Position numbers and translations under genes: made by a program. The notes under the pieces were generated by a model, which ran no database searches, had not been told where the DNA came from, and saw only the letters and a list, made by a program, of their open reading frames with translations. Shown here piece after piece: positions 25,591-34,898 of a DNA stretch of 64,000 nucleotides (position 1 is its first letter; every line of letters starts with the position of its first letter). This DNA is from Marinomonas aquimarina (GTDB lineage: Bacteria > Pseudomonadota > Gammaproteobacteria > Pseudomonadales > Marinomonadaceae): assembly GCF_900089755.1 (NCBI RefSeq), contig NZ_FLOC01000010.1, positions 79,969 through 143,968 of the forward strand, given 5' to 3'.

Positions 25591-26532
25591 TCAGGTATCG
25601 ATGTGCTGTGCACTAGCTCTTTTTGAACGTATTAGATTAATAATCGGCGTTACCAATTGTGGTGTAATGTCCACCGCATTGGATGAATGAGGAATGGTAT
25701 TGGAGGTGATCAATTCACTCAGCCCACTATTAAGCAAAGCTTGATCAGAGCCATCCGCAAAAATTCCATGTACGGCGACACATTGAATATTATCGATGCC
25801 TTTCGATTTTAGCGTTTTGACGCACTCCATAATGGTCTGGCCACTGGCGATAACATCGTCAATGATCACCGCTGTTCGGCCTTGATAGCACTCGATATTG
25901 GGCAGTGACACTTGCACATTACGATCGCCATAACGTTGCTTCTCACCAATCACAAACGGGTGCTGGCTATAGGCCGCGATACTCGAAACCCACTGCTCGC
26001 TTTCGCTATCGGGTCCGACCAGTAACAGGTTGTTTTGCTCTTTGAGCCAGCTTGCCAGGGCTGGAGCGCCTTCTACCACACAGCTCGGTACCGAGTAGAT
26101 TTCATCGAGGGAATGATAACGGTGTAAGTGTGGATCTACGGTGACTAGCCAATCCATATGATGAGACAGGCTTTTGGCGAAAATACGCGATGTTACGGCT
26201 TCACCATCAACAAAACGGCGATCTTGACGCATATAGCTAAGATATGGTGCCACCAAACCCACTTGGGTCGCCCCCAGCTCCCTTAGGGTTTCGACTAAAA
26301 ACAGCAATGGCAAATATTTACTATTAGGGTGTGATAAATCTGCCAACACTAAACAATCACGGTCTTTCACCTCAGAAATAATACGCAGATACGACTCACC
26401 ATCTGGGAACTGACGTGCACTAAACTCACCAATCTGTCCCCCGATGGCCTTTGCCAAGGGCTGCAAAAGTGAATGCTCTTGTAAACAGAATAGCCAAGGG
26501 GCTGTGTCTGAAGTGGATGTTTTTATACTCAT
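25591..26532 (-). CDS. PRPP-synthetase-like protein paired with a nucleoside phosphorylase
   Basis: The 313-residue protein has the ribose-phosphate pyrophosphokinase fold: FPDGESYLRI near residue 43, the YLSYMRQDRRF ATP-loop motif, VDPHLHRYH (metal-binding His), and the PRPP-binding motif AVIIDDVIASGQTI around residue 220. Family enzymes make PRPP from ribose-5-phosphate and ATP. It diverges from housekeeping Prs in length and N-terminus and overlaps the phosphorylase gene upstream by 4 bases (ATGA), so it is probably a dedicated paralogue that handles the sugar phosphate released by that enzyme. That specialisation is inference. Confidence 0.85.
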   Translation of the reverse strand: MSIKTSTSDTAPWLFCLQEHSLLQPLAKAIGGQIGEFSARQFPDGESYLRIISEVKDRDCLVLADLSHPNSKYLPLLFLVETLRELGATQVGLVAPYLSYMRQDRRFVDGEAVTSRIFAKSLSHHMDWLVTVDPHLHRYHSLDEIYSVPSCVVEGAPALASWLKEQNNLLLVGPDSESEQWVSSIAAYSQHPFVIGEKQRYGDRNVQVSLPNIECYQGRTAVIIDDVIASGQTIMECVKTLKSKGIDNIQCVAVHGIFADGSDQALLNSGLSELITSNTIPHSSNAVDITPQLVTPIINLIRSKRASAQHIDT

Positions 26533-28037
26533 GTTTCATCCCCTATAGCAAAAATGTCCGACTGCAGATAATAGGTTTGCGCGTATTGCAGCTCGCCTTC
26601 GGTGTCACTGAAAAGCGTGAACAGTGGCTCGCCCTGCTTGACTATATCACCAACGCTCTTATGTAAACGCAAACCAGCCGCGGCGGTATTCGGAGCACCG
26701 GCCAATTTTGCTAAGCGCGCGAGCTGGCGGTTATCTATGGCTTGTAAAACACCAGTCAAAGAAGCGTTTTCGGTCTTATAAAAGTTGGCTTTGGGTAACG
26801 CTTTAAAGCCTCCTTGAGCATCGACAATACGCTGAAACTGCTTCCATGCTGCGCCGCTATCAAGTATTGCTCTGGCTCTGTCTAGGCTGCGATTGAAGCT
26901 CTCTGGATCGGTGAGAAAAAAGAGGTGCGCCGCTAAAAATAACGCTCGCTCACAAAGGTCTTCTGGTGCCTCAGGCTTCCCTTGTAATACTGATAGCACA
27001 TCACGGGCTTCTTCTACCGGCCCGATACCACGTCCTACAGGCTGTGTACCATCGGTAATTAAACAGCGAATCTGAATACCACAAGCAGCCCCCACTTGGG
27101 TAAATAGCGAACTCAATCGCTCTGCTTCTTTATTGGTACGTACTTTAGCGGTGGGCCCCACAGGGATATCAATCACGGCATGTGTCGAGCCTGCGGCAAT
27201 TTTTTTCGATAACACCGAGGCGATTAGCTGCCCTTCACCATCCAGATCCAGTGCCCGTTCAATACGGATCAGCAGATCGTCTGCTGGGCTTAGATTCACC
27301 GAGCCACCCCAAGCTAGGCAGCCATGAGTCTGTGCCACCACCGTTTGAATTTGACCAATTGACAGGTTAACACTGGTCAGTGCTTCCATTGTGTCAGCCG
27401 TACCGGCTGGAGAGGTAATGGCTCGAGAAGACGTTTTAGGGATGGTTAAACCGGCGGCACTGACGATCGACACCACTAAAGGCGTGGTACGGTTACCTGG
27501 CAACCCCCCAATACAATGTTTATCCAATACCATATCGGCATGGGACCACTTTAAGCGCTTACCGCAGGACACCATCGCTTGTGTCAGAGCAACGATCTCG
27601 TCCACATCCAAACGACTGCCGGCGCAGGCACTAAGGAAACTGGCTATTTCAATGTCAGAGTAACGGTGGGCGCTGATGTCTTTTATCACCCCATTGATTT
27701 CGTCATCACTGAGCTTATGACCAAAGATTTTCTTACGTACTGCTGCCAGAGAGGTGACGACTGGAGCATGGCTGACGCAAATGGTCGTGCCATCTGTCAC
27801 CCCAAGACGTCGCATAGCGATTTTAGATAAGCCTGCATTACCGGGCTCTAGTACAGATTCATCGACCACATTGATGGTCGCAATGACATCAATCTCTTTA
27901 TAGGACAATATGACTCGACTGCTGGCGGTGAATCCTTCAGACAGACAGATATGACAATCACTACGCATATAGACGACTGGCTCTTGATGGGTATCAATGC
28001 CAATATCCACAACTTTTAACGTATTAACGAATTCCAT
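26529..28037 (-). CDS. Thymidine phosphorylase family protein, AMP phosphorylase-like
   Basis: The 502-residue protein belongs to the pyrimidine phosphorylase superfamily but follows the longer archaeal AMP phosphorylase pattern: an N-terminal double-psi-barrel-like extension of about 90 residues, a helical domain (KLSDDEINGVIKDI), the KHCIGGLPGNRTTPLVV phosphate-binding loop in place of the usual HSTGGVGD, and SRAITSPAGTADTME. AMP phosphorylases split NMPs with phosphate into base and ribose-1,5-bisphosphate. I start at ATG 28037; an in-frame GTG lies 6 bases earlier. It is cotranscribed with the PRPP-synthetase-like gene, suggesting joint salvage of nucleotide sugars. Substrate is not settled by sequence. 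Confidence 0.88.
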   Translation of the reverse strand: MEFVNTLKVVDIGIDTHQEPVVYMRSDCHICLSEGFTASSRVILSYKEIDVIATINVVDESVLEPGNAGLSKIAMRRLGVTDGTTICVSHAPVVTSLAAVRKKIFGHKLSDDEINGVIKDISAHRYSDIEIASFLSACAGSRLDVDEIVALTQAMVSCGKRLKWSHADMVLDKHCIGGLPGNRTTPLVVSIVSAAGLTIPKTSSRAITSPAGTADTMEALTSVNLSIGQIQTVVAQTHGCLAWGGSVNLSPADDLLIRIERALDLDGEGQLIASVLSKKIAAGSTHAVIDIPVGPTAKVRTNKEAERLSSLFTQVGAACGIQIRCLITDGTQPVGRGIGPVEEARDVLSVLQGKPEAPEDLCERALFLAAHLFFLTDPESFNRSLDRARAILDSGAAWKQFQRIVDAQGGFKALPKANFYKTENASLTGVLQAIDNRQLARLAKLAGAPNTAAAGLRLHKSVGDIVKQGEPLFTLFSDTEGELQYAQTYYLQSDIFAIGDET

Positions 28038-28222
28038 AGGCACCCCAAATCGAGCACTTTTATTAGGCTGTTCCCTTCGTCATCTAAGTCCAAAGTGAAC
28101 GCCACAAACCTCTTTAAAGCATTGATTAACATTCTAGTTTTTCAAGTTCTAACGGTAATTTTAGGCATTTTTAACGTCTATATTGATCTGATGTCGGGCC
28201 TTGTGGTGATGACAAGCTTGTT

Positions 28223-28777
28223 CTACTCGCGATACAGCTCAGGATGCATAAAAGGCGCAAGCGCGAGTGTCAAAGCCTGAGTATAGACACTTTGACGATT
28301 CTCTAAGTGATTCGTTAGCACGCCAATCGCTCCGCCTTTTTGACGGATATTGTGCTCATTGAAGATATCATCCATCACATGTGCCAGCTCTTCGCCTTGT
28401 TCTAGTCGTGCATAAACCGATGGCGGTAATGGAAGGTTTGCGCTTCTTCCAAGTGATTCTAGCCCGTGGCAATTACGAATCGCCACGTAGGCAAACGTAA
28501 CAGGCCCCTCACTAAAATTGTCAACGCCGCCTTCCATCGCCACATAAAAATCGCAGTGCTGTTCACGGTCTGTCTTGGCACATTGAAGGGTACGGTTTTG
28601 CGCGCCTAGCTTAGTATCTGTTTCATTCATCGGTTGATCGGCTACGCCAGACGGCACGGCAATCGTTTGAACTTCAACCATGTGATTTGGAAAGGCTCTA
28701 GAAAAAGCCTTTTCTGCTGCCCCACGTTTGACTGGGTTGGTTGATCCGACCAGAATTCGAAGTATCTCCTTCGACAT
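28223..28777 (-). CDS. yjjX: Inosine/xanthosine triphosphatase (YjjX/DUF84)
   Basis: The 184-residue enzyme hydrolyses ITP and XTP and so removes deaminated purines from the nucleotide pool. Family motifs are visible: VGSTNPVKRGAAEKAF at the N-terminus (nucleotide binding), VAVPSGV/QPMNETDT, GARNR-type GAQNRT, FYVAMEGGVD, and KGGAIGVLTNH near the C-terminus. I place the start at 28777 because AAAGGAAG lies just upstream. The longer frame to 28858 would run through the aroC terminator hairpin. It follows aroC on the same strand. Confidence 0.9.
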   Translation of the reverse strand: MSKEILRILVGSTNPVKRGAAEKAFSRAFPNHMVEVQTIAVPSGVADQPMNETDTKLGAQNRTLQCAKTDREQHCDFYVAMEGGVDNFSEGPVTFAYVAIRNCHGLESLGRSANLPLPPSVYARLEQGEELAHVMDDIFNEHNIRQKGGAIGVLTNHLENRQSVYTQALTLALAPFMHPELYRE

Positions 28778-28811
28778 AGTAATTCTTCCTTTTCTCAGCT
28801 TTAAATAACAA

Positions 28812-28835
28812 AAAAGGCCGCTAAAGCGACCTTTT
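28812..28835 (-). terminator. Terminator of aroC
   Basis: On the minus strand AAAGGTCGC-TTTA-GCGGCCTTT (one G-T pair) is followed by a T-run. It lies between the aroC stop and the yjjX start. Confidence 0.8.
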
Positions 28836-28858
28836 GTAGAGATTGATGGAAAACTCAA

Positions 28859-29959
28859 CTAGTCTGCTTGCGCTTTGATAATCGGAGTTTCACACTGAAC
28901 GTCGGCGTTTTGGCCGCGATGACGTAACAGATGATCAATCAATGTCAAAGCCAACATGGCTTCTGCAATCGGCGTGGCACGAATACCGACACACGGGTCA
29001 TGGCGACCTTTGGTAATCACATCAATGGAGTTGCCTTGACGATCAATACTCTTACCAGGCACCGTAATACTAGACGTTGGCTTGAGAGCCATGTGAACTA
29101 CGATGTCTTGACCAGATGACATGCCACCAACGACACCACCTGAATGATTACTTAAGTAGCCTTCTGGTGTCATTTCATCACGGTGTTCACTGCCTTTTTG
29201 CTCAATCACATCAAAGCCGTCACCCACTTCTACACCTTTCACAGCGTTGATGCCCATCATAGCTTTGGCAATGTCCGCATCCAAACGATCGAATACTGGC
29301 TCACCTAGACCTGGCATCACGTTTTTCGCAATTACTGTGATCTTAGCACCGACCGAATCTCCTTCGCGACGAAGGTTGGTCATGTATTCTTCTAGTGCAG
29401 GAATAGCGTCCGGATCAGGGCTAAAGAAAGCATTGTCGTACACTTGGCTCAAGTCTTTCGCTTCTAGCTTGATTGGACCAAGTTGTGACAAAAAGCCTTG
29501 AATTTCGATGCCGTAACGCTGTTTTAGCCATTTTTTTGCAATCGCACCGGCTGCCACACGCATTGCCGTTTCACGGGCAGAAGAACGACCGCCACCACGG
29601 TAATCGCGGAAGCCAAATTTCTGATCGTAAACATAGTCTGCGTGCGCTGGACGGAACGTATCTTTGATATTGCCGTAATCTTTTGAACGCTGATCCGTGT
29701 TACGAATCAATAAACCAATCGGTGTACCGGTCGTTTTACCTTCAAACACACCCGAAAGAATTTCCACTTCGTCCGGTTCACGACGTTGTGTTGTGTGCTT
29801 AGATGTACCAGGTTTACGCAGGTCAAGATCGCGTTGAATGTCCGCTTCGGTTAGCTCCAGACCTGGAGGGCAACCATCAACAATAGCGCCTAACGCTAAA
29901 CCGTGACTTTCACCAAAAGTGGTGACTGTGAATAAAGTACCAAATGTATTGCCAGCCAT
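28859..29959 (-). CDS. aroC: Chorismate synthase
   Basis: The enzyme converts EPSP to chorismate with reduced FMN, the last shikimate step. The 366-residue length matches bacterial AroC. The three signatures are present: [18 protein letters not shown] at residues 16-33, the [21 protein letters not shown] stretch around 125 (Arg/Ser-rich FMN site), and [17 protein letters not shown] near 320. It lies 9 bases after prmB on the same strand, the usual prmB-aroC arrangement in gammaproteobacteria, and the two are probably one operon ending at the hairpin at 28812. Confidence 0.97.
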   Translation of the reverse strand: MAGNTFGTLFTVTTFGESHGLALGAIVDGCPPGLELTEADIQRDLDLRKPGTSKHTTQRREPDEVEILSGVFEGKTTGTPIGLLIRNTDQRSKDYGNIKDTFRPAHADYVYDQKFGFRDYRGGGRSSARETAMRVAAGAIAKKWLKQRYGIEIQGFLSQLGPIKLEAKDLSQVYDNAFFSPDPDAIPALEEYMTNLRREGDSVGAKITVIAKNVMPGLGEPVFDRLDADIAKAMMGINAVKGVEVGDGFDVIEQKGSEHRDEMTPEGYLSNHSGGVVGGMSSGQDIVVHMALKPTSSITVPGKSIDRQGNSIDVITKGRHDPCVGIRATPIAEAMLALTLIDHLLRHRGQNADVQCETPIIKAQAD

Positions 29960-29968
29960 CGTTCTAGA

Positions 29969-30877
29969 TTACTCTTGTTGTAATGTCTTCAGTTCGTCTT
30001 TGCTCAGCACAAAGACGCCATTGCCGCCATTTTCTAGCTCAACCCACATAAATGGCGTATCAGGGTAAGCCTCTTGAAGAGCGACTTCAGAGTTACCTAC
30101 TTCATAGACCACAATACCGTTATCGTGTAGGTAATTCGCTGCTTGTGCAAGAAATGCGCGGGTAAAATCCAAACCGTCCGTACCAGAGGTTAACGCCAAC
30201 TGGGGCTCATTATGAAACTCTTCTGGCGCGGTGTGGTAGTCATCTGCATCCACATACGGTGGGTTACAAATGATCAAATCGTATTGTTTGCCTTCTAGGC
30301 CTTGGAACATATCAGAGTGAATCGCCGTCACACGGTCTTCCACTTCATGCATCGCAATGTTCTGCTCAGCAACGTCTAGTGCGGCGTCACTGATGTCAGT
30401 GATATCCACGCTTGCATCTTCAAAAGTCAGCGCAGCGGCAATGCCCAAACAGCCACTGCCAGTGCACATGTCCAGAATACTTAGCGGGTATTGCTGTAAC
30501 CATGGCTGAAACTCGTTTTCGATCAACGCCATAATCGGTGAACGCGGAATCAAGGTATCTTTGGTCACCTTAAACGGTAACCCCATAAACCATGCTTCGC
30601 CCAATAAATAGGGTAACGGTTCACGCTTATTAATGCGCAAATCAACAAACTTCAGAATGCGTTTCTTTTCATTGGTGGTTAAGCGACTGTCTAAGTATTC
30701 CTTGGGAAAATCCACTGGTAGTGACAAGGCACCTAATACGAGTTGCACGGCCTCATCCCAAGCATTGTCAGTGCCGTGGCCATAAAAGATATCGGAATTG
30801 CGAAAACGCGAATAGGTCCAACGGATGAAGTCTTGGATCGTTTGCAAGTCGCGTACTGCTGATTGGTGTCGGCTCAT
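29969..30877 (-). CDS. prmB: Ribosomal protein uL3 glutamine N5-methyltransferase
   Basis: The 302-residue SAM-dependent enzyme methylates a glutamine in 50S protein L3. It has an N-terminal helical recognition region (about 1-100, with the HGTDNAWDEAVQLVL motif), the SAM-binding ILDMCTGSGCLGIA motif around residue 140, and the catalytic NPPY tetrapeptide in LIICNPPYVDADD that is shared with PrmC/HemK. The HGTDNAWDEA segment and the position before aroC separate it from PrmC. Confidence 0.95.
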   Translation of the reverse strand: MSRHQSAVRDLQTIQDFIRWTYSRFRNSDIFYGHGTDNAWDEAVQLVLGALSLPVDFPKEYLDSRLTTNEKKRILKFVDLRINKREPLPYLLGEAWFMGLPFKVTKDTLIPRSPIMALIENEFQPWLQQYPLSILDMCTGSGCLGIAAALTFEDASVDITDISDAALDVAEQNIAMHEVEDRVTAIHSDMFQGLEGKQYDLIICNPPYVDADDYHTAPEEFHNEPQLALTSGTDGLDFTRAFLAQAANYLHDNGIVVYEVGNSEVALQEAYPDTPFMWVELENGGNGVFVLSKDELKTLQQE

Positions 30878-30931
30878 GAAACTCTATCTTAATACAAAGG
30901 GGCTCATTATAACGGCAAAGGGAGTCAGACT

Positions 30932-31681
30932 CTACGCATCCGATTTACTCGGTTTTAAAGTTTTCGCCAAATCCTGTAAATCATGCAGTGCTTTGTCTAA
31001 TAAGTGTTCATATTGACTGTTATTTTGCTTTTGCAGCAGTTCAATTTGCTGCTGGGCCCCCATTAGGGCGTCATTGAGCATCTGAATGGTCTGGTCCTGC
31101 TTGGCCAAATCGACTTGGGCTTGGCTCAATTTAGTATCCGCTTCGTGCAATTTAGCAGAGGCTTCTGCCTGCTCTTTTTCTAACACTCGATTTCTCGCCA
31201 GAGCGTGATCTAAACGCTCCGCCAGCTGATCTTTTTGTGTCTGCAGCTGTTGCTCATTGGCTTGGCTCAATTGTAAGGCGTCAAGGGTCTGCTCAAGTTG
31301 TGCTTCCGATGCGATCAAGGCTTGAGAGAGTGAATCCCCTCGCCCTTCCAGCGCTTCTTTGCGCAATGACATTTGCTGTTCGTAAGCATGTACTTTTTCA
31401 TCTAACAGAACCGACAGCGATTGCACCACATCACGTTCAAAGCGCTTAAAGCTGGGTGTGAGTTGCTCACCAATGTCTTTAACTTCACTTTCCTGGTACT
31501 CACGGTAGGCTTCTTCCCAATCGTTGATCCCATTAAGCAGCGTCGTATTCGAACAGCCTCGGCCATCGAGTTCTTTGAAGTATTGACTGAGACGCGGAAT
31601 ATTGGGGAAGGTATTGCCTTCAATCAACTTCCAACATGCTTCAATAATTTCTTCTTTCGCAATATTCGCCTTACGAGCCAT
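30932..31681 (-). CDS. KfrA-like DNA-binding protein with long coiled coil
   Basis: The 249-residue protein has an N-terminal KfrA-type DNA-binding domain (about 8-115; IIEACWKLIEGNTFPNIPRLSQYF, then RGCSNTTLLNGINDW) followed by an Ala/Gln/Leu-rich coiled coil to about residue 235. Plasmid KfrA proteins bind DNA and form filaments linked to partition; chromosomal relatives are common in Pseudomonas and allied genera and their function is not established. It begins 75 bases after the patatin gene ends and stops 54 bases before prmB begins. Confidence 0.75.
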   Translation of the reverse strand: MARKANIAKEEIIEACWKLIEGNTFPNIPRLSQYFKELDGRGCSNTTLLNGINDWEEAYREYQESEVKDIGEQLTPSFKRFERDVVQSLSVLLDEKVHAYEQQMSLRKEALEGRGDSLSQALIASEAQLEQTLDALQLSQANEQQLQTQKDQLAERLDHALARNRVLEKEQAEASAKLHEADTKLSQAQVDLAKQDQTIQMLNDALMGAQQQIELLQKQNNSQYEHLLDKALHDLQDLAKTLKPSKSDA

Positions 31682-31756
31682 ACAACCTAGACCTTATAAA
31701 AAAACAAATAGAAATATGGGTATTTATTTTACGGTATTTACCTTTAAAAACCTAGG

Positions 31757-32692
31757 TTAGAGGCCACTTGGGAAAGAATAATGCTGACGCTCTTTGTTAT
31801 TAAACTGCCCCAAAGCTTGCGTGGTTATCTCATAACCTAAATCGATCAACTCTTTGGATCGCCAGAATTCATAGAAGCTGCAAGCATCCTTGGGAATGGA
31901 AATCAGCAAATCCGGTGGATAGCCGGCCACCTTATATTGCGTTAGCGATTCTTGCATGGCCTCAAACATCATGTTGATGGTTTGAATGCGCCCCCAACTT
32001 TGCGTGTTGTAGCGCGTTTCCGGCTCAACGTCTTCTTCCGCCTCTGCCTTGACGCGACCGAAGAAATCTTTAACGCCTTGCCACCACTCAGAAGACTCTT
32101 TTTCAGGCTCAATAAAAGTCGCTTGCTCCGGCTGCTGCGCTGGGCCATTGAGATCCACGGCAATAATGTAATCGGCACCGGCTGAAATGGTGGGGATGAT
32201 CGGCAAAGGATTAAGCACGCCACCATCCACGTAGACACGCTGACCTACTTGCACGGGGTTCACGATCGAGGGCACCGCCGATGAGGCACGCATTGCAGGC
32301 AATAGTAGTCCCTTCTGAAACCAAAACTCTTTCTGGCTTAAAATATCGACACCAATTGCAGTAAAAGGCAATTTTAAATCTTCGATTCGCACCTCGTCAC
32401 CAATCAACTGCTCAATAAATTGGAAGTAACGATCACCGCGAATATAGCCTCCCATCAAAACCGCCATATCAAGCAGCTTTAAGACATTTAAACGATCTAA
32501 CTGCTCGGCCCATTTTTGATACTGCGGCAACTTACCACATAGGTAAACACCGCCAATGATGGCACCAATGGAGCAGCCTGATATGGACACTACTTTGTAG
32601 CCTTGCTCTTCGATGGCATTGATAACACCGATATGAGCATGACCGCGGGCGGCCCCACTCCCCAAAACTAATGAGACGGTTTTCTGTGACAT
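31757..32692 (-). CDS. Patatin-like phospholipase (RssA-like)
   Basis: The 311-residue cytoplasmic protein has the patatin core: the oxyanion motif GSGAARGHAHIG at residues 11-22, nucleophile Ser41 in GCSIG, and the catalytic Asp in YVDGGVLNPLP, giving a Ser-Asp dyad. The length and sequence fit the RssA/NTE-type single-domain lipases, without the CBASS or toxin extensions. The C-terminal part is acidic. It starts 15 bases after the DUF4892 gene and probably ends the long colinear transcription unit running from gpsA. Confidence 0.9.
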   Translation of the reverse strand: MSQKTVSLVLGSGAARGHAHIGVINAIEEQGYKVVSISGCSIGAIIGGVYLCGKLPQYQKWAEQLDRLNVLKLLDMAVLMGGYIRGDRYFQFIEQLIGDEVRIEDLKLPFTAIGVDILSQKEFWFQKGLLLPAMRASSAVPSIVNPVQVGQRVYVDGGVLNPLPIIPTISAGADYIIAVDLNGPAQQPEQATFIEPEKESSEWWQGVKDFFGRVKAEAEEDVEPETRYNTQSWGRIQTINMMFEAMQESLTQYKVAGYPPDLLISIPKDACSFYEFWRSKELIDLGYEITTQALGQFNNKERQHYSFPSGL

Positions 32693-32707
32693 GGCTGTAC
32701 GCTTTAA

Positions 32708-33508
32708 TTAATTGGAATTGCGTACAAAAATAACACGATGGGCACCGTAGTTGGTATTCCCCATATTGGCTAAATTGATAAATCGAATGAGCGTGCGCTC
32801 ATCAGGGTTTAAGCCCAATCGAATCTCTTCAATATAAGCGTCACCCACATCAATAGCACTGCGCTCGTCGGCAGCACTGGTAACAAACGCCACCAAGCCC
32901 TCGTAGCTGTCTAAGGTGTTTAAGAAGCGACGAATTCTCGGCACATCGGTGGCACTTAATTGGGCCAGTACATCAATGTCTACATCACTGCCTTGTGGAA
33001 TGATTTCATCCACTCGAACCATCACATCCCCAGCACCGCGGCGATTCAGATACACCACCCAGTAGTGCATACGGGAATCCTTAACCACCCAAAGGGACTG
33101 ACTGGCATCAGGACCATAGAGCAAATAGTCGCGAAAGAAGTTGTTGGCCCAAGCATTGGAGCTACCGCAGGCACGGCTCTCACAATAGTACAGCAGATCA
33201 CCACCTTCTATATCCTCGATGGCTTGAGCATAAAAGCGCTCTACCGCAGACATAGGAACATTACGACCGATTTTGTACAAAGTCTGAATCGCAGAACCCT
33301 CGACGGTTTCCACTTTTTCTGGCTCCCAACCTCTACCGGAGCGATAGATTTTAGCCAAAGGTATTTCGATATAGCTGTTTTCCAGTGGCGTGCTTTTGAC
33401 AATCTCAGCTCCACGGTAAACAGGTAATCCGTCATCGACCGCCATTAGAGACTGGCTAGCACTCAACACAAGTAAGGATGACAGGGCCGCCCCAACGATT
33501 CGAAACAT
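32708..33508 (-). CDS. DUF4892 periplasmic protein
   Basis: The 266-residue protein has a signal peptide (MFRIVGAALSSLLVLSASQSLMA). The mature part resembles DUF4892, with the typical LLYYCESRACGSSNAWAN motif, which contains a Cys pair, around residues 105-122. The C-terminal half (YGAHRVIFVRN) is reminiscent of OmpA-like peptidoglycan-binding domains but is too degenerate to assert. It follows the alpha/beta hydrolase gene by 25 bases; the two are neighbours in Pseudomonas as well. Function is unknown. Confidence 0.75.
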   Translation of the reverse strand: MFRIVGAALSSLLVLSASQSLMAVDDGLPVYRGAEIVKSTPLENSYIEIPLAKIYRSGRGWEPEKVETVEGSAIQTLYKIGRNVPMSAVERFYAQAIEDIEGGDLLYYCESRACGSSNAWANNFFRDYLLYGPDASQSLWVVKDSRMHYWVVYLNRRGAGDVMVRVDEIIPQGSDVDIDVLAQLSATDVPRIRRFLNTLDSYEGLVAFVTSAADERSAIDVGDAYIEEIRLGLNPDERTLIRFINLANMGNTNYGAHRVIFVRNSN

Positions 33509-33533
33509 AACCTCTACTCCTTAGACCAAATGT

Positions 33534-34394
33534 CTAGTTCTGATCGATAAAACGATGTATTTCCTCTGCTATATACGCGGCAGTATCGGGTTCTAGATGA
33601 AAATGATGATTTCCACTGAGTCTTTTTAGCTTAATCCAAGGAAATGTTTTTGCGCGCTTTTCGATCAATTTTTGTTGTTGTGAAAAGATTCCTTGGTTGG
33701 CTACCAAGGCTAAAGTTGGGCATTTAATCGATTGAATAAAGGCCTCAACAGACGCCTCATCCATACGAAAAGGGGATGGAAATGACAACTTATAATCGGC
33801 ACGCCAGACCCATTCGCCATTAATAACGGTCGACCCTCTCTCCACCAGCGGCTTGGCTGCCGCATAGGATAGTTCAGTGAAACCATGCATACGCGCATGA
33901 ATCAAATCTTCTTGAGACGGGTAACGAGAGAAGCGCCCACTGCGCTTTTTCAACATTTTCTGCATCGCACGCTGCATGGTCGTTACACGCTGATCCGCAG
34001 TCGCCGTCGCTGGCCCCATGCTATCTAGGACAATTAAGCCACGAACTTTATCTGGTGCCAAAGCAGCTACAAGCATGGCAACCGCTCCCCCCATACTATG
34101 GCCAATCAGCCAACTGGGTTGCGGCGCTGCTTTGAGAACACTGATGACATCCAGTGCGTAATCCCATAGATGATAAAAGCAACCATCGGGACGATGCTCG
34201 GACAAGCCATGTCCAGATAAGTCTAAAGCGGTTAAATGATAGTTAGGAAGGTATGGTGCGAGATGTGAGAAGGAAGCAGCGTTATCCAACCAACCGTGTA
34301 GCATTAGCGCAGGCAATGCATCGGGGTCGCTTGATAGCCACTGCTTAGCGGCGAGTTTGGTATGGCCAAGATTGAATGCCGTTTCATTGGACAT
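33534..34394 (-). CDS. Alpha/beta hydrolase
   Basis: The 286-residue cytoplasmic enzyme has the classic hydrolase order: LMLHGWLDNAASF (oxyanion region) near residue 30, the nucleophile elbow GHSMGGA around Ser98, an Asp near 220-235 in the PTLALVANQGI region, and the catalytic His in SGNHHFHLEP near the C-terminus. Relatives are annotated as esterases or serine hydrolases; the substrate is unknown. It lies 18 bases after sixA and before the DUF4892 gene. Confidence 0.88.
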   Translation of the reverse strand: MSNETAFNLGHTKLAAKQWLSSDPDALPALMLHGWLDNAASFSHLAPYLPNYHLTALDLSGHGLSEHRPDGCFYHLWDYALDVISVLKAAPQPSWLIGHSMGGAVAMLVAALAPDKVRGLIVLDSMGPATATADQRVTTMQRAMQKMLKKRSGRFSRYPSQEDLIHARMHGFTELSYAAAKPLVERGSTVINGEWVWRADYKLSFPSPFRMDEASVEAFIQSIKCPTLALVANQGIFSQQQKLIEKRAKTFPWIKLKRLSGNHHFHLEPDTAAYIAEEIHRFIDQN

Positions 34395-34412
34395 ATAAAT
34401 TAGACGCTTCTA

Positions 34413-34898
34413 TCAGTGTTTAGGAGAAATTGCCCACCTAAATTGACAGCATGCGGTCGCAAAAAGTTCCCCTTCAAGCGCTGCAATGGTGGCAGTTTGC
34501 ATCTGAAATGCCGCTGGCAAGAGTTCGTCAGCAAGCATATCCACTAATTGGTAAGCAAATGGCTGATGTGTGACGAGCAGAACCGAGTCGTAGGGCAAAT
34601 CGTGTAGCCATAATGCCACGTCCAATTCTTTACCGCTTGGGGTGATGCTATCTAAGGTCTGTGGCGAGGTTTGCGTCCCCAGCACCTTGATAAACTCGCT
34701 AGCAGTTTGTTGAGCCCGTAAATACGGGCTCACAAAAATGGCATCAAAGCCCTCATCGCGAGCAGCGAACTGCTCGGCAGTGCTACGAACTTCGTCATAG
34801 CCCTGCTCGGTCAATGCACGCTGAGCATCTTGATCGTAACCAAACGGCTCAGCGTTGCCATGGCGCAAAATGTATAAGCGCTTAGTCTTCACGACCAT
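34413..34898 (-). CDS. sixA: Phosphohistidine phosphatase SixA
   Basis: The 161-residue protein has the histidine-phosphatase RHG motif (LYILRHGNAEP, His about 13) near the N-terminus, a second His in VTHQPF, and conserved SPYLRAQQTA. SixA removes phosphate from phosphohistidines of HPt or PTS proteins. It overlaps the end of the DUF4389 gene by 17 bases, so translation may be coupled. Confidence 0.9.
   Translation of the reverse strand: MVVKTKRLYILRHGNAEPFGYDQDAQRALTEQGYDEVRSTAEQFAARDEGFDAIFVSPYLRAQQTASEFIKVLGTQTSPQTLDSITPSGKELDVALWLHDLPYDSVLLVTHQPFAYQLVDMLADELLPAAFQMQTATIAALEGELFATACCQFRWAISPKH

Noticed and set aside
26893..27830. Several plus-strand ORFs of 60-90 codons
   Set aside because: Antisense shadows of the AMP-phosphorylase-like gene.
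28095..28280. Plus-strand ORF of 61 codons
   Set aside because: No ribosome binding site; its 3' part is antisense to yjjX and its composition is poor.
31757..32692. Patatin as a CBASS-type effector
   Set aside because: No cyclase or other defence gene nearby; domain order matches housekeeping RssA.
32960..33427. Long plus-strand ORF of 155 codons
   Set aside because: Antisense shadow of the DUF4892 gene, which has a signal peptide and domain support.
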